A stretch of 64,000 nucleotides of DNA from Fratercula arctica. Lineage: Eukaryota; Chordata; Aves; Charadriiformes; Alcidae. Positions 10,340 to 19,730 of the stretch are shown here, in pieces. Numbering within the stretch: the first letter of the stretch is position 1; each line of letters starts with the position of its first letter. The translations under genes were made by a program, and so were the position numbers. Under the pieces are notes generated by a model. It saw only the letters and a list, made by a program, of their open reading frames with translations, was not told the origin of the DNA and searched no databases. The stretch is taken from NCBI GenBank assembly GCA_947846985.1, contig CANTUZ010000025.1, positions 434,001 through 498,000 of the forward strand, read 5' to 3'.

Positions 10340-12478
10340 CTAATCCTGGTCATGGTATCCGGTACTCACTTCTTGCAGAAATGACTTGGAGGTTCCTTCA
10401 AGAGGATCAGAAGCAAGATCAGGCCTTATGCTCTGTCTGGGGAACTGCCCGCTGGAAACTGGGGCGGCACTTTTCCTGGAGGGATCCCCTTTTGTGGTTG
10501 TCCTTCCTTGCAACTCCTGTACCCGTGTCCGCAGGATCCAAGTAGGTTGTCCATCCCACTTCCTCACGTCCTCTCCATGGTCTCGCAGGTAGAACCACAG
10601 GGTGCCTCGTGGTGTGTACCCTCTGTACTCTCTCTCTTGAGTGGGGAAATGCCTGCTCCTAATAGCTGAGATGCTGGCTCGTACAGGCGGGGAGTAGGAC
10701 ATATTCTCTTCAAGTTGCTGAACCTTCCGGGACAGTTTCTCCACAGCTGAGACAAGGGGGGAAGAGAGGCTTTCTTCATATCGCCGGAGCCGGCCAGCCA
10801 CCTCATCCACCGTTGGTCCTTCTTCGCCTTTCCATTCCATTACTGCCAGTGAGTTGGCATATGACGATGGTGCGCTCCGTACAAACTTCCGCCACATGGG
10901 CCTTGTGCAGTGCACCTCATCAGGGTCCGTGGGCAAGTCTGTGTTGTCCAAGTCATAATAAATCATCTCCCGCACAGCTAATTCTCTCAGGTACTGGATA
11001 CCTCTTTCCATGGTGGTCCACTTGCTTGGGTGACATACAACATCTTCACTGAAGGGGTACCTCTCCCTCACGCCTGACAGGAGTCGTTTCCAGAGGCTGA
11101 GGGCTTGGGTCTTCTTTCCAATTGCTTTGTCAATTCCGCCTTCCCTAGACAGGGATCCCAACTGCCTGGCTTCCCTACCCTCTAATTCCAGGCTACTGGC
11201 CCCGTTATCCCAACACCGAAGCAGCCAGGCGACAATGTGCTCGCCTGAAAGTCGGCTAAAATCTTTTCGCGTATCCCGCAGCTCACTCAGGGATAGGGAT
11301 CGGGTAATTATCTCTGGTTCTGCCTCTTCCTCCTGTCCTTGTGATGGCCCTGGTTCATCGTCATCTCTTACTATGCGAACTGATTTCTTTGTGTACTTCT
11401 TCTTCTGTATGGGGGCAACGGATACTGGCACAGGTTGGTTCCCTGGTTCAGCAGCAGTGGCTGTCACCGGGGTTGGAGTAGCTGCAGTGGCTGCCACCAG
11501 GGTTGGAGTAGCTGCAGTGGTTGCCACAGGGGTTGCGGTAGCTACAGTGTCTGTCACAGGGGTTGTAATAACCGCAGTGCCTGTCGCAGGGGTCGCAGTA
11601 GCTGCAGTGCCTGCCGCAGGGGCCGCAGTAGCCGCAGTGCCTGTCGCAGGGGTTGGAGTAGCCGCAGTGCCTGTCGCAGGGGCCGCAGTAGCCGCAGTGC
11701 CTGTTGCAGGGGTTGGAGTAGCCGCAGTGCCTGCCTCAGGGGCCGCAGCAGCCACAGCGCCTGCTGGTCTGGTCTCTGTCTCTTTCCCCTGAGGGTGCTG
11801 CATAGCACTGAGCAGTGCCTGGTAGATACTGGCCAGGGCCCAGCACAGTGCGGTGAGTTGTGCCTCTCTAGAATAGCCACAGCACTTTCCCTTCAGATAT
11901 TCTACTACTCTGTCAGGGGCCTGTAATTGTTCAGGGGTGAAGTCCCAGACCACTGGAGGTGCGAAGTTCTCTAGGTACCTGCCCATGTTCTCCCACATGC
12001 CATGCCACCCCTGACTGTCCAGCCTTGGAGCAGATCTCTGGGTGGTAGTCTTAAATAGTTGTTTAACCCTAAACGAGACCTGGAACATATTCAGCAAACA
12101 TAACACTAGGAACATGCTGGTTTGAGCATCCCAAGGATATTCAAAATTCTCAAAAGCTGTCATACCTGAGTCGAAGGAGAAAAGGGAGGCAAAAGAGCTG
12201 GGGAAAGTGTCCCTCCCTGTTTCCCCCATAGACTGGGTGTAATTATTAATGAATTCTGAGAGGTGGTGCCCAATATACGGACAGGACAGTAATACCACAT
12301 AAACACCCCAAAATAACCATCTAACAAGTGATGTTATCATATCATAAGCCGATATTGCACAGGACAGTAAGATGATAATCCTCATCCCCCTCCCAGAAGT
12401 AACAAATATCATCACAGGGAGTGCATAAGACACATAGGAATTTACATAACACAGCCATGAGAACAAACTGAGTAACAT
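10340..12478 (-). CDS. gag: gag-like protein of provirus I, with hydrophobic N-terminus and Ala/Thr/Pro repeats
   Basis: 712 codons from a true ATG at 12476-12478 to TAG at 10340-10342. Residues 1-75 are strongly hydrophobic and could form two membrane segments; a third lies near 120-140 (SMFLVLCLLNMFQ). An NYT glycosylation sequon lies between them. Residues around 235-340 are about ten 10-residue repeats of the ATGTAATPTP type. A charged segment and a helical capsid-like domain follow (LSLSELRDTRKDFSRL, then WKRLLSGVRERYPF, and a coiled-coil-like stretch near SAVEKLSRKVQQLEE). There is no CCHC zinc knuckle and no N-terminal myristoylation site. The call as gag is by position before protease and by the capsid-like part; the membrane part is unexpected for Gag. 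Confidence 0.7.
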   Translation of the reverse strand: MLLSLFSWLCYVNSYVSYALPVMIFVTSGRGMRIIILLSCAISAYDMITSLVRWLFWGVYVVLLSCPYIGHHLSEFINNYTQSMGETGRDTFPSSFASLFSFDSGMTAFENFEYPWDAQTSMFLVLCLLNMFQVSFRVKQLFKTTTQRSAPRLDSQGWHGMWENMGRYLENFAPPVVWDFTPEQLQAPDRVVEYLKGKCCGYSREAQLTALCWALASIYQALLSAMQHPQGKETETRPAGAVAAAAPEAGTAATPTPATGTAATAAPATGTAATPTPATGTAATAAPAAGTAATATPATGTAVITTPVTDTVATATPVATTAATPTLVAATAATPTPVTATAAEPGNQPVPVSVAPIQKKKYTKKSVRIVRDDDEPGPSQGQEEEAEPEIITRSLSLSELRDTRKDFSRLSGEHIVAWLLRCWDNGASSLELEGREARQLGSLSREGGIDKAIGKKTQALSLWKRLLSGVRERYPFSEDVVCHPSKWTTMERGIQYLRELAVREMIYYDLDNTDLPTDPDEVHCTRPMWRKFVRSAPSSYANSLAVMEWKGEEGPTVDEVAGRLRRYEESLSSPLVSAVEKLSRKVQQLEENMSYSPPVRASISAIRSRHFPTQEREYRGYTPRGTLWFYLRDHGEDVRKWDGQPTWILRTRVQELQGRTTTKGDPSRKSAAPVSSGQFPRQSIRPDLASDPLEGTSKSFLQEVSTGYHDQD
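11440..11760 (-). repeat. 30-bp coding minisatellite in gag
   Basis: About ten tandem units of 30 bp encode 10-residue Ala/Thr/Pro-rich blocks. The units near the middle are most alike and those at 11440-11560 have diverged. The period keeps the frame. The tract lies inside the segment deleted from copy II. Confidence 0.85.
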
Positions 12479-12557
12479 AGTGACCAGTGACTATTTACCT
12501 AACAAATTCATTTTTTTCAAGCTCTAGTTGGATTCTGTCATTATCTCAACCCTTCGA
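12479..12557 (-). other. Provirus I leader
   Basis: A short leader of about 80 bases between the primer site and the gag ATG. On the minus strand TTAGGTAAAT, which resembles a 5' splice donor, occurs just before the ATG. A spliced product is uncertain because no env is present. Confidence 0.5.
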
Positions 12558-12575
12558 GCCCCACGATGGGCGCCA
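12558..12575 (-). promoter_or_regulatory. Primer binding site, tRNA-Lys type
   Basis: On the minus strand TGGCGCCCATCGTGGGGC, two mismatches from the tRNA-Lys(1,2) complement TGGCGCCCAACGTGGGGC. It starts 8 nt after the LTR end, an unusually long spacer. Confidence 0.85.
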
Positions 12576-12583
12576 AAAAGGAC

Positions 12584-12910
12584 TGTCGTTGTTTGGCCTC
12601 AGATGGCAACAAAGAACCACGTGTCTCTCGCTCGGCTCTTCCCGGTACGGGAAGGATCAGAAGAAAAAGGCAAAACTCTTGGGTTGAGACAAAGGCAGTT
12701 TAACAGAACAGCAGAGGGAACAAGAAAACAATAACACGGACAGAGAAATATACAAACACGATTACGGAACCGCCGCTCACCGACTGGACCCAGGACACAC
12801 CAGCCCGCTCCCAACCCCGATTTCCTGCCCCCTCCCTCCTTTTAATCTCAGGGTGGGCGTGGCTCACATGGCATGGAATACTTAACCCTGTCCCCGCTGG
12901 AACCAGGACA
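12584..12910 (-). repeat. LTR1, 5' LTR of provirus I
   Basis: 327 bp with minus-strand termini TGTCCTGG...AACGACA. The last bases of U5 (AACGACA) match the 5' LTR of copy II but not the 3' LTR of either copy (CACGACA). The host duplication AGAAT follows at 12911-12915. Confidence 0.92.
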
Positions 12911-13046
12911 AGAATCAATACCAATAAGAAAGGTAGATTCCCCTCTCCTGTGTTCTAAAAAACATGAAAACCAAAAAAGTTCTAGTCCCTTTGTTCTATC
13001 AATATGGAAACAGATCATATGCCATGCAACTCAAAACAAGTTATGT

Positions 13047-13728
13047 AGAATCATAGAATCATAGAATTGTTAGGGTTGGAAGGGACCTTAAAGAACATCT
13101 AGTTCCAACCCCCCTGCCATGGGCAGGGACATCTCCCACTAGATCAGGTTGCTCAGAGCCCTGTCGAGCCTGGCCTTAAAAACTTCCAGGGATGGGGCTT
13201 CCACCACCTCTCTGGGCAACCTGTTCCAGTGTCTCACCACCCTCATGGTGAAGAACTTCTTCCTAACGTCCAGTCTGAATCCTCCCATCTCTAGTTGTAA
13301 TCCATTCCCTCTAGTCCTACCATTCCCCGACATCCTAAAAAGTCCCTCACCAGCTTTCTTGTAGGCCCCCTGAAGATACTGGTAGGCCACTATAAGGGCT
13401 CCTCGGAGCCTTCTTTTCTCCAGACTGAACAACCCCAACTCTCTCAGCCTGTCCTCGTAGGAGAGGTGCTCCAGCCCTCTGATCATCCTCGTGGCCCTTC
13501 TCTGGACACGTTCCAGCATGTCCATATCTCTCTTGTAGTAGGGGCTCCAGAATTGGATGCAGTACTCCAGGTGGGGTCTCACGAGAGTGGAGTAGAGGGG
13601 GAGAATCACCTCCCTCGACCTGCTGGCCACGCTTCTCCTGATGCAGCCCAGGATACGATTGGCTTTCTGGGCTGCTAGTGCACACTGACAGCTCATGTTG
13701 AGCCTCTCGTCTACCAGCACCCCCAAGT
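13047..13728 (-). mobile_element. CR1 LINE 3' fragment
   Basis: It has a 3' tail at 13047 and an open frame at 13139-13726 for the RT C-terminus ([27 protein letters not shown] and onward). It is 5' truncated at about 13728. It is close to identical to 56482-57150, so both belong to one young CR1 subfamily. Confidence 0.9.
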
Positions 13729-14184
13729 AGTCTTCTGGAATTTAAACCAGCTGTGTTTTCCCCCACCCTCCTAAAATATTGTGACATGCAAAAAATGGAA
13801 TTATCAACTGAAATTAAAACAGCTTTTTAATTGAACATACATTATTATCTTCCCTGAATTTTCTCTTAACCCAACCACTAATAAAAAGATGATCTTCACC
13901 ATAATGGCAGAAAGGGAGGAGCATTAAAAAGGAAGGAAGTTCCAATATGGAAGTTGGTACGTTAGTGTAGCTCTGAAAGGAATTTACCACTGCTTGCTCC
14001 TCTCCCCCAAGAATCCACTTGGAATATAGTTTACAAGGAACAAAAGAAATTTATGAATATGCAACATGTAAAAGGATCTGAAGGATCTTCATTTTGCTGT
14101 TTTCTACAAATATTACTACCAACAGATGTATTGGCAATGTGGCAAAACCTGTGGAATTTAAACTTACACTACAATTATAATTAA
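13729..14184. other. Unassigned unique DNA
   Basis: AT-rich sequence between a CR1 and LTR4. I see no gene or known repeat. Confidence 0.5.
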
Positions 14185-14783
14185 TGCAGCTGGGTATAAA
14201 GCCTGTTCCTATTTGCATACTCAGCCCACTTAGTCATCAATAGAACACTCCCAGGACCCTCCCAGACAGTTTCTGCCTAGATGAGATAACTGACCAATTG
14301 CTAAAGGACCCCCCCCTTCCCAGGCAGTCCTGGCTTCACGTTGATAAGATAATCAATAGATTGAGAGGAACTCCAGAGGCAATTCCTGCTTTGCACAGAT
14401 AAAGTAACTGATCAATTGAAAGATGCTATTTGTATTTTTAGATATGTTTATTATTGGATAGGGCAATAGTTAAGATGTTAATAGTTAAGATGTACATAGT
14501 TAAGATAGTTTAACTACTCAATAGAAAATGATCATGCATAAGCTAGAACAGTATTGTAGGACCAGGAGCCAGCTAGATTATGAGAATTTACAGAACAATT
14601 TAGGGAGTCTCATCTGATCCAGCTGAAGATGCTATTACAAGGACCCTTGCAATTCAGACATCTGTCAACATCCAGACAACTGGACATCCTGTTTGAGCGA
14701 TTCCCAAAATGAGCATTACCCTATGCAGAAGACTGCAATAAATCAGTTTCTTTAAATAACACTCAGTGTGTGAGTATGCAACA
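14185..14783 (+). repeat. LTR4 solo LTR
   Basis: It starts TGCAGCTGGG and ends GTATGCAACA, with TATAAA at 14195-14200 and AATAAA at 14737-14742 placed about 40 bases before the end. A second, interrupted copy of the same sequence runs 20759-21395 plus 22323-22416, which confirms the extent. No target duplication was found at these ends. Confidence 0.7.
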
Positions 14784-14844
14784 GCACACAGTGACTGTAC
14801 AACTGAATCCTGACCACAGAATCTTCAACTCTAATACTTTTCCT

Positions 14845-15352
14845 GTGTCCAGTTCTGGGCCCCCCAGTTCAAGAAGGACAGGGAACTGCTGGAGAGGGTG
14901 CAGCAAAGGGCTACCAAGATGATTAGGGGACTGGAACACCTCTCTTATGAAGAAAGGCTGAGGGACGTGGGTCTCTTCAGTCTGGAAAAAAGATGACTGA
15001 GGGGCGATATTATCAATGCTTATAAATACTTAAAGGATGGGTGTCAGGAGGATGGGGCCAGGCTCTTTTCAGTGGTGCCCAGCAACAGGACAAGGGGCAA
15101 TGGGCACAAACTTGAGCATAGGAAGTTCCACCTAAACATGAGGAGGACCTTCTTTCCTTTGAGGGTGGCAGAGCACTGGCACAGACTGCCCAGAGAGGTG
15201 GTGGAGTCTCCATCTCTGGAGACATTCAAAACCCGCCCGGATGCATTCCTGTGCAACCTGCTCTGGGTGACCCTGCTCTGGCAGGGGGGTTGGATGAGAT
15301 GATCTCCAGAGGTCCCTTCCAGCCCCTACCATTCTGTGATTCTGTGATTCTC
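14845..15352 (+). mobile_element. CR1 LINE 3' fragment
   Basis: Plus-strand RT C-terminus ([18 protein letters not shown], then a TGA inside the LEKR motif), the conserved terminal [16 protein letters not shown] segment in the shadow of 15072-15302, and a tail with ATTCTGTGATTCTGTGATTC ending at 15352. It is 5' truncated. Confidence 0.9.
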
Positions 15353-17304
15353 TCTTCCACATTTTTATCATCTGTTCCTCACTTCCGATATATAAAATAG
15401 AGGCGACCTTCAGCCCTGTCAAGTTTCCAAGACAGACAGCAAAGGCTTCCTATTGAAGCTACAACATAATCCCTAACTTTCCTTGAAAATAGATCCACCG
15501 CCAAAGAAAAAGAAAATAGTTTAAAGCAATTGGACTATTTTATTTTCCTCCTTTTATAGTTAGAAAGAAGCTTTTCAGATCTTGGAAACACCATAAGGGA
15601 AAGTAACTGTCTTAATCTGCTATACTGTATGACTGCCAGGGCCCAGAGTGCACCAACAGACTCCGCGACCTCTTGCCCTCTCCCCACCAAGGGTTTGTCT
15701 GCCTGCACTCAAGGCCAGCTCTGACATAGCACAGTTGTGGAACCTCGGATCAGACTGCTGAGAAAGAGCTGGGAAAAGCCTCAGTGCAGAGGCTACCCCT
15801 TTCACTCAGGAGCTGCATTTAAGTTCAGGCCATCGGACCTTGGTCCTTGCTTGAGCTACACTGTAGGTATACTATGTACACTTGTATCTCACCATGTACC
15901 TTGTTGATCCTGTCCTTGCCTTGCTGACTTGATTTCCTGGCTTGACCTTGGACCTGCCTTATCACTATGTCCTTGCTTATCACTGGACCATAACTGACCC
16001 TGGTCACTGTCACCAGACCTGCTCTGCTCTCCTTGTTCAGGTGCTGTGAGACTGCACCCCTTGTTGTTGAGGCCATTGATTCTGTCTGCCTTGCTGTCGC
16101 CCTCAGCTCCCAGATCACCTGCTCTTGTGGAGCAGCCACTCTTGCTGCTCCCTGACAATGACCACCAAATCAACTGGAAACTTTAAGCATTTTTTTTACC
16201 AAGTTGTAACTAGCATGTTTGTCCAATATTTGAAAGATAACTAGACTCCAAATCTGGACATACTTCCAAATTATGAAAAAATGCAGTCATTCTGAAAAGA
16301 AACTCGGTTTTGGAATGAGCTGAAAATGCTATAAACAAACTGATTCATAAGTTATTCCACCAATTCAAAACACAAGGATTTGTGCAGTTATCAGAGCACT
16401 GACAGGCAGCTAGCATTCCAACTGCCAAGAAAGATTAATTAAATTTGAGTAATACATGCCCTTTCCCAGGCTTCTCAAGGCAGCAAGAAAGCTTATTATA
16501 CAGTGTCAAACTTGAAAATAATGTAACACGTTACATATTGGACTGATGCTAATCAATTTGTGTTATTAAGGAGAGGAACTGTTAAGGGAAAAACACAAAC
16601 AAGAACAGAAACATGAAAGCAAGTCTTGTCAGTAATTCGACCTGAAAAACTTTTCCCTTCTGTGTTCCACACATATATTACTGATATATCATATAGCCCA
16701 CATTACTGATATATCACTGAACACAACAATTCCAATGCACATCTCTACAGACTGAAAGCAATCCAGTGTGAAAGCATGATCCCTTGCTAAAAGATTAGGA
16801 AAACACTTGGATGGTGCTAGATAGGATGATATTTTAAAGCTACAGTAAGGAACAACAGGTTCCTGTCTATAAAACCTGGAGGTGCCATCTCCAAATATAG
16901 AAAAGAAAGCCATTGCAAAAAGCTCTCAGCATTGTTAACTAGCTCAAACCTCAGAAGACACAAGTGATAGGAGTAAGACACATTACTGTGCCTAACGTAT
17001 TAACGATGACATTACTGCTCTTTATTACCTGTGAGGGTCAGTATGGTAAACCATAAATATTTAGAATAGCAAGGGAATGCGAGCAAGAAGAAAAATATGC
17101 TACAAGACAAATATCTCTTTAATCAACTAAAAAGATTGTCTTGAGTGAAGTAAGTACATATATTTCTTAAAAAGTCAGAGAAATTTCAGTGTAACACTGA
17201 AAGTTAGTTACTGAGCCCAGAAAACAAACACTATTAGTACAGTAAAATCAATGTGATTCATAAAAAAATGCACCTTGTAAATGGAACATTTATGCAAATC
17301 TCAC
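15353..17304. other. Mostly unassigned unique DNA
   Basis: 15620-16190 is a C/T-rich tract with long spurious frames on the minus strand and may be an old LTR; no termini could be set. From 16190 onward the DNA is AT-rich and looks unique. It is the flank of the first exon candidate. Confidence 0.45.
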
Positions 17305-17375
17305 CTTGTCACTGTCATTGCTGCAGATATGATCCTGATGGATTGACTGGCATTGAAACGAAGTGCCAATGCTAC
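17305..17375 (-). other. Candidate host exon, 71 bp
   Basis: On the minus strand a long pyrimidine tract (TTCCTTCCCCTCCCC) and CTTGTAG precede the segment, and it ends GACAAG before GTGAGA, a near-ideal splice donor. Two of three frames are open; I cannot tell which is used and I do not recognise the peptide. It could be a real exon, a pseudogene exon or chance. Confidence 0.3.
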
Positions 17376-18299
17376 CTACAAGAGAAGCAGGGGAGGGGAA
17401 GGAAAAAAATTCATTAAAATGAAAACCCAGTTCCTATGAACACTAAAAATAAATTTAGACAACTGTACCAATCAGAAAAACTATTTTTACATGGCAGAGA
17501 TATTTACTTGCCAAACATCTGTATCAGATAGCTCTTCTATTCAAGACAATAAGCAGCAGAGAGACATTTTTCAGTGTGCCAGGAATAACTTCACCCAGAT
17601 TATTTTTTTAGATGCTCAAAGATAACAAAATTAGCACTGGTTCGTCAATCCAAAACAAACATATGCAGTAAAATACATATGCACAAACTTAAGTAAGGAC
17701 TAAGCTGTACTGAACCAAAATAATTAGAAGCTGGGAACAGCTTTTGGCTAACGTGCAAATGAATACATGTACAGAATCTGTACACTGTGGAAAAAAAGAG
17801 TCTCCCTCTTTCCATTGAGTAAAGACACTTAACCAAAAAAAAGTAGAAAAAACGATCTCATTTGTAAAGCTGCATTATTACATCATTTCCTTGTGGAAGA
17901 TGTACATAAAGCTTTTCCCTAACAGTTTCTCACTGTTTTTGAAGCTTTGAAATGTGGATAGTTTTATTTTGTAATTTCACATATAGCATTTTTATGCATC
18001 TTTGTGGTCCACATTGCTTTGGACCATAAGAGGACTGATCAAAGATCTTGTAGGAATGCTTGACAAAATACAGACTAGACACAGGCAGAAATCATTGCCA
18101 GTGCAAGGTCTCCTTAGACACCTCTCCCAACACAGTTATTTGGAAAAAAAAATTTGTAATGTGTCATTGCTTATTGCCATCACTACTTTAGTTAAACAAA
18201 AATTTATCAGCTATTAAAACTGCTTTCAATATTTTTTTCTTGCTTTTAAAGTAGAAAGTCAAGAATCATATGTGAGCTTCAGTTAATTGGTGAGTACAT
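17376..18299. other. Unassigned unique DNA (intron-like)
   Basis: AT-rich DNA between the two exon candidates. Nothing coding was recognised. Confidence 0.45.
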
Positions 18300-18453
18300 T
18301 CACATTGCTGTAAACTTATTTTGTTCAAGGACATGATCTTCAAAGTTAATTTTTTCGAAAAGTTTTAATCCCTCCACTTTCAAATGGAAAGAATGCTTAA
18401 GAGCACGTCTTGTGGTTATGCGCTCCCTACTCATGTAATCCCAAAACTGTATT
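18300..18453 (-). other. Candidate host coding exon, about 50 codons
   Basis: On the minus strand GTTTTTTTCCTTCCTAG precedes an open frame of 50 codons that ends in TGA at 18300-18302. The frame begins after one base of the exon. The composition (IQFWDYMSRERITTRRALKH and onward) looks protein-like but I cannot name the family. GTGAAT near its end could be a donor instead of the stop being used. Confidence 0.28.
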
Positions 18454-18729
18454 CTAGGAAGGAAAAAAACAGGCAAAAAATTGGTAGAATCTCCCTGTTA
18501 GTCTGAACACCCCTCACGCATGATTTCAACACACTGAAAGTGTTAAATTGCTACAGACTACTTAAGTAGTACATAAATGGAATAAATGACCATTAAACCT
18601 ATATTTTTGGCTTGAACCTAAAAAATTGATACCAGTTGCAAACTACAAAAATTGATCTAGCTGTCACAGCTTATTTAAAACTGTTAGCATATGTGCTCAT
18701 AAGCAGGCTTTGAAGTGAATCTAGATTTC
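18454..18729. other. Unassigned DNA up to LTR2 target site
   Basis: AT-rich DNA with no recognised gene. ATTTC at 18725-18729 is the left duplication of the LTR2 that follows. Confidence 0.5.
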
Positions 18730-19730
18730 TGTGGTGGGTTAATATTGTCTGGCTGCCAGGTGCCCACCAAGCTGCTCTCTCACTCCCTCTCCTCAGCAAG
18801 ACAGAGAAAGCTCGTGGGTCAAGATAAAGACAGGGAGATCACTCACCAATTACCATCATGGGTAAACAGACTCAACTTGGGGAAATTAATTTAATTTATT
18901 GCCAAATAAAAATAGAGTAGGATAGTGGAAAAAAAAAACCCAAACCTAAAAGCACCTTCCCCCCACCCCCCTTCTTCCCAGGCTCAACTTCACTCCTGAC
19001 TCTTCTACCTCCTCCCCCCCGCTCCACAGGGAGACAGGGAATGGGTGTTGCAGTCAGTTCATTACAATTCATTTCTGCCACTCCTTCCTCCTCACACTCT
19101 TCCCCTGCTCCAGCATGGGGTCCTTCCCATGGGAGACAGTTCTTCACAGCCTCCTCCAATGTTGGTCCTTCTCACAGGCTGCAGTTCTTCAAGAACTACT
19201 CAAGCATGGATTCCCCACAGGGTCACAGGTCCTGCCAGAAAACCTGCTCTGACGTGAGTTCTCCATGGGCTGCAGCTTCCTTCAGGACATACCCACCTGT
19301 TGTGGCATGGGCTGCAGGGTGGATATGTGCTCCACCGTGGACCTCTACGGGCTGCAGGGGGACAACTTGCATCATCACCATGGTCTTCACCACAGGCTTG
19401 GCACCTGGAGCACCTCCTCCCCCTCCTTCTTCACTGACCTTGGTGTCTGCAGGGTTGTTTCTCTTACATTTTCTCGCTCCTCTCTCCCAGCTGCTGCTGC
19501 ACAACATTTTTTATCCTTTCTTAAATGTGTTATCACAGAGGCACCACCAGCATCATTCATTGACTCAGCTTTGGCCAGCGGCGGGTCCATCTTGGAGATG
19601 GCTAGAACCGGCTCTGTCCAACATGGGGACAGCTGTTGATCTCTTCTCACAGAAGTCCCCCCTGCAGCCTCCCCCCCGCAGCCTCCCCCCCGCTTCCGCT
19701 ATCAAAACCTTGCCACATAAATCCAATATA
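18730..19730 (+). repeat. LTR2 solo LTR with 5-bp target duplication
   Basis: 1001 bp, starts TGTGGTGGGTTAA and ends AATCCAATATA (terminal CA mutated). ATTTC flanks it on both sides (18725-18729, 19731-19735). The middle (about 19080-19400) is a degenerate tandem array with units of 30 to 60 bp built on CAGCRTGGGNTCC...GGGCTGCAG. The ORFs here are by-products of this array. Confidence 0.88.

Larger units (their letters stand above)
6548..12910 (-). mobile_element. ERV-L-like provirus, copy I
   Basis: A full-length provirus on the minus strand: 5' LTR 12584-12910, primer site, gag, protease, pol, 3' LTR 6548-6869. The host 5-bp duplication AGAAT lies at 6543-6547 and 12911-12915, which proves one integration event. 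RT, RNase H and integrase motifs, the 5-bp duplication, and the absence of env suggest class III (ERV-L-like); this family assignment is from recalled motif style, not from a tree. All coding parts lie in one frame from 12478 to 7154. It is interrupted by two TAG codons shared with copy II and one private TAA in RNase H. It is not expected to make a complete pol. Confidence 0.92.

Noticed and set aside
11127..11792. Plus-strand frame with Val/Ala/Gly repeats
   Set aside because: It is the antisense shadow of the gag minisatellite.
15620..16173. Minus-strand overlapping frames as a coding gene
   Set aside because: Low-complexity, Ser/Gln/Gly-rich frames in a C/T-rich tract, no family motif, no splice signals.
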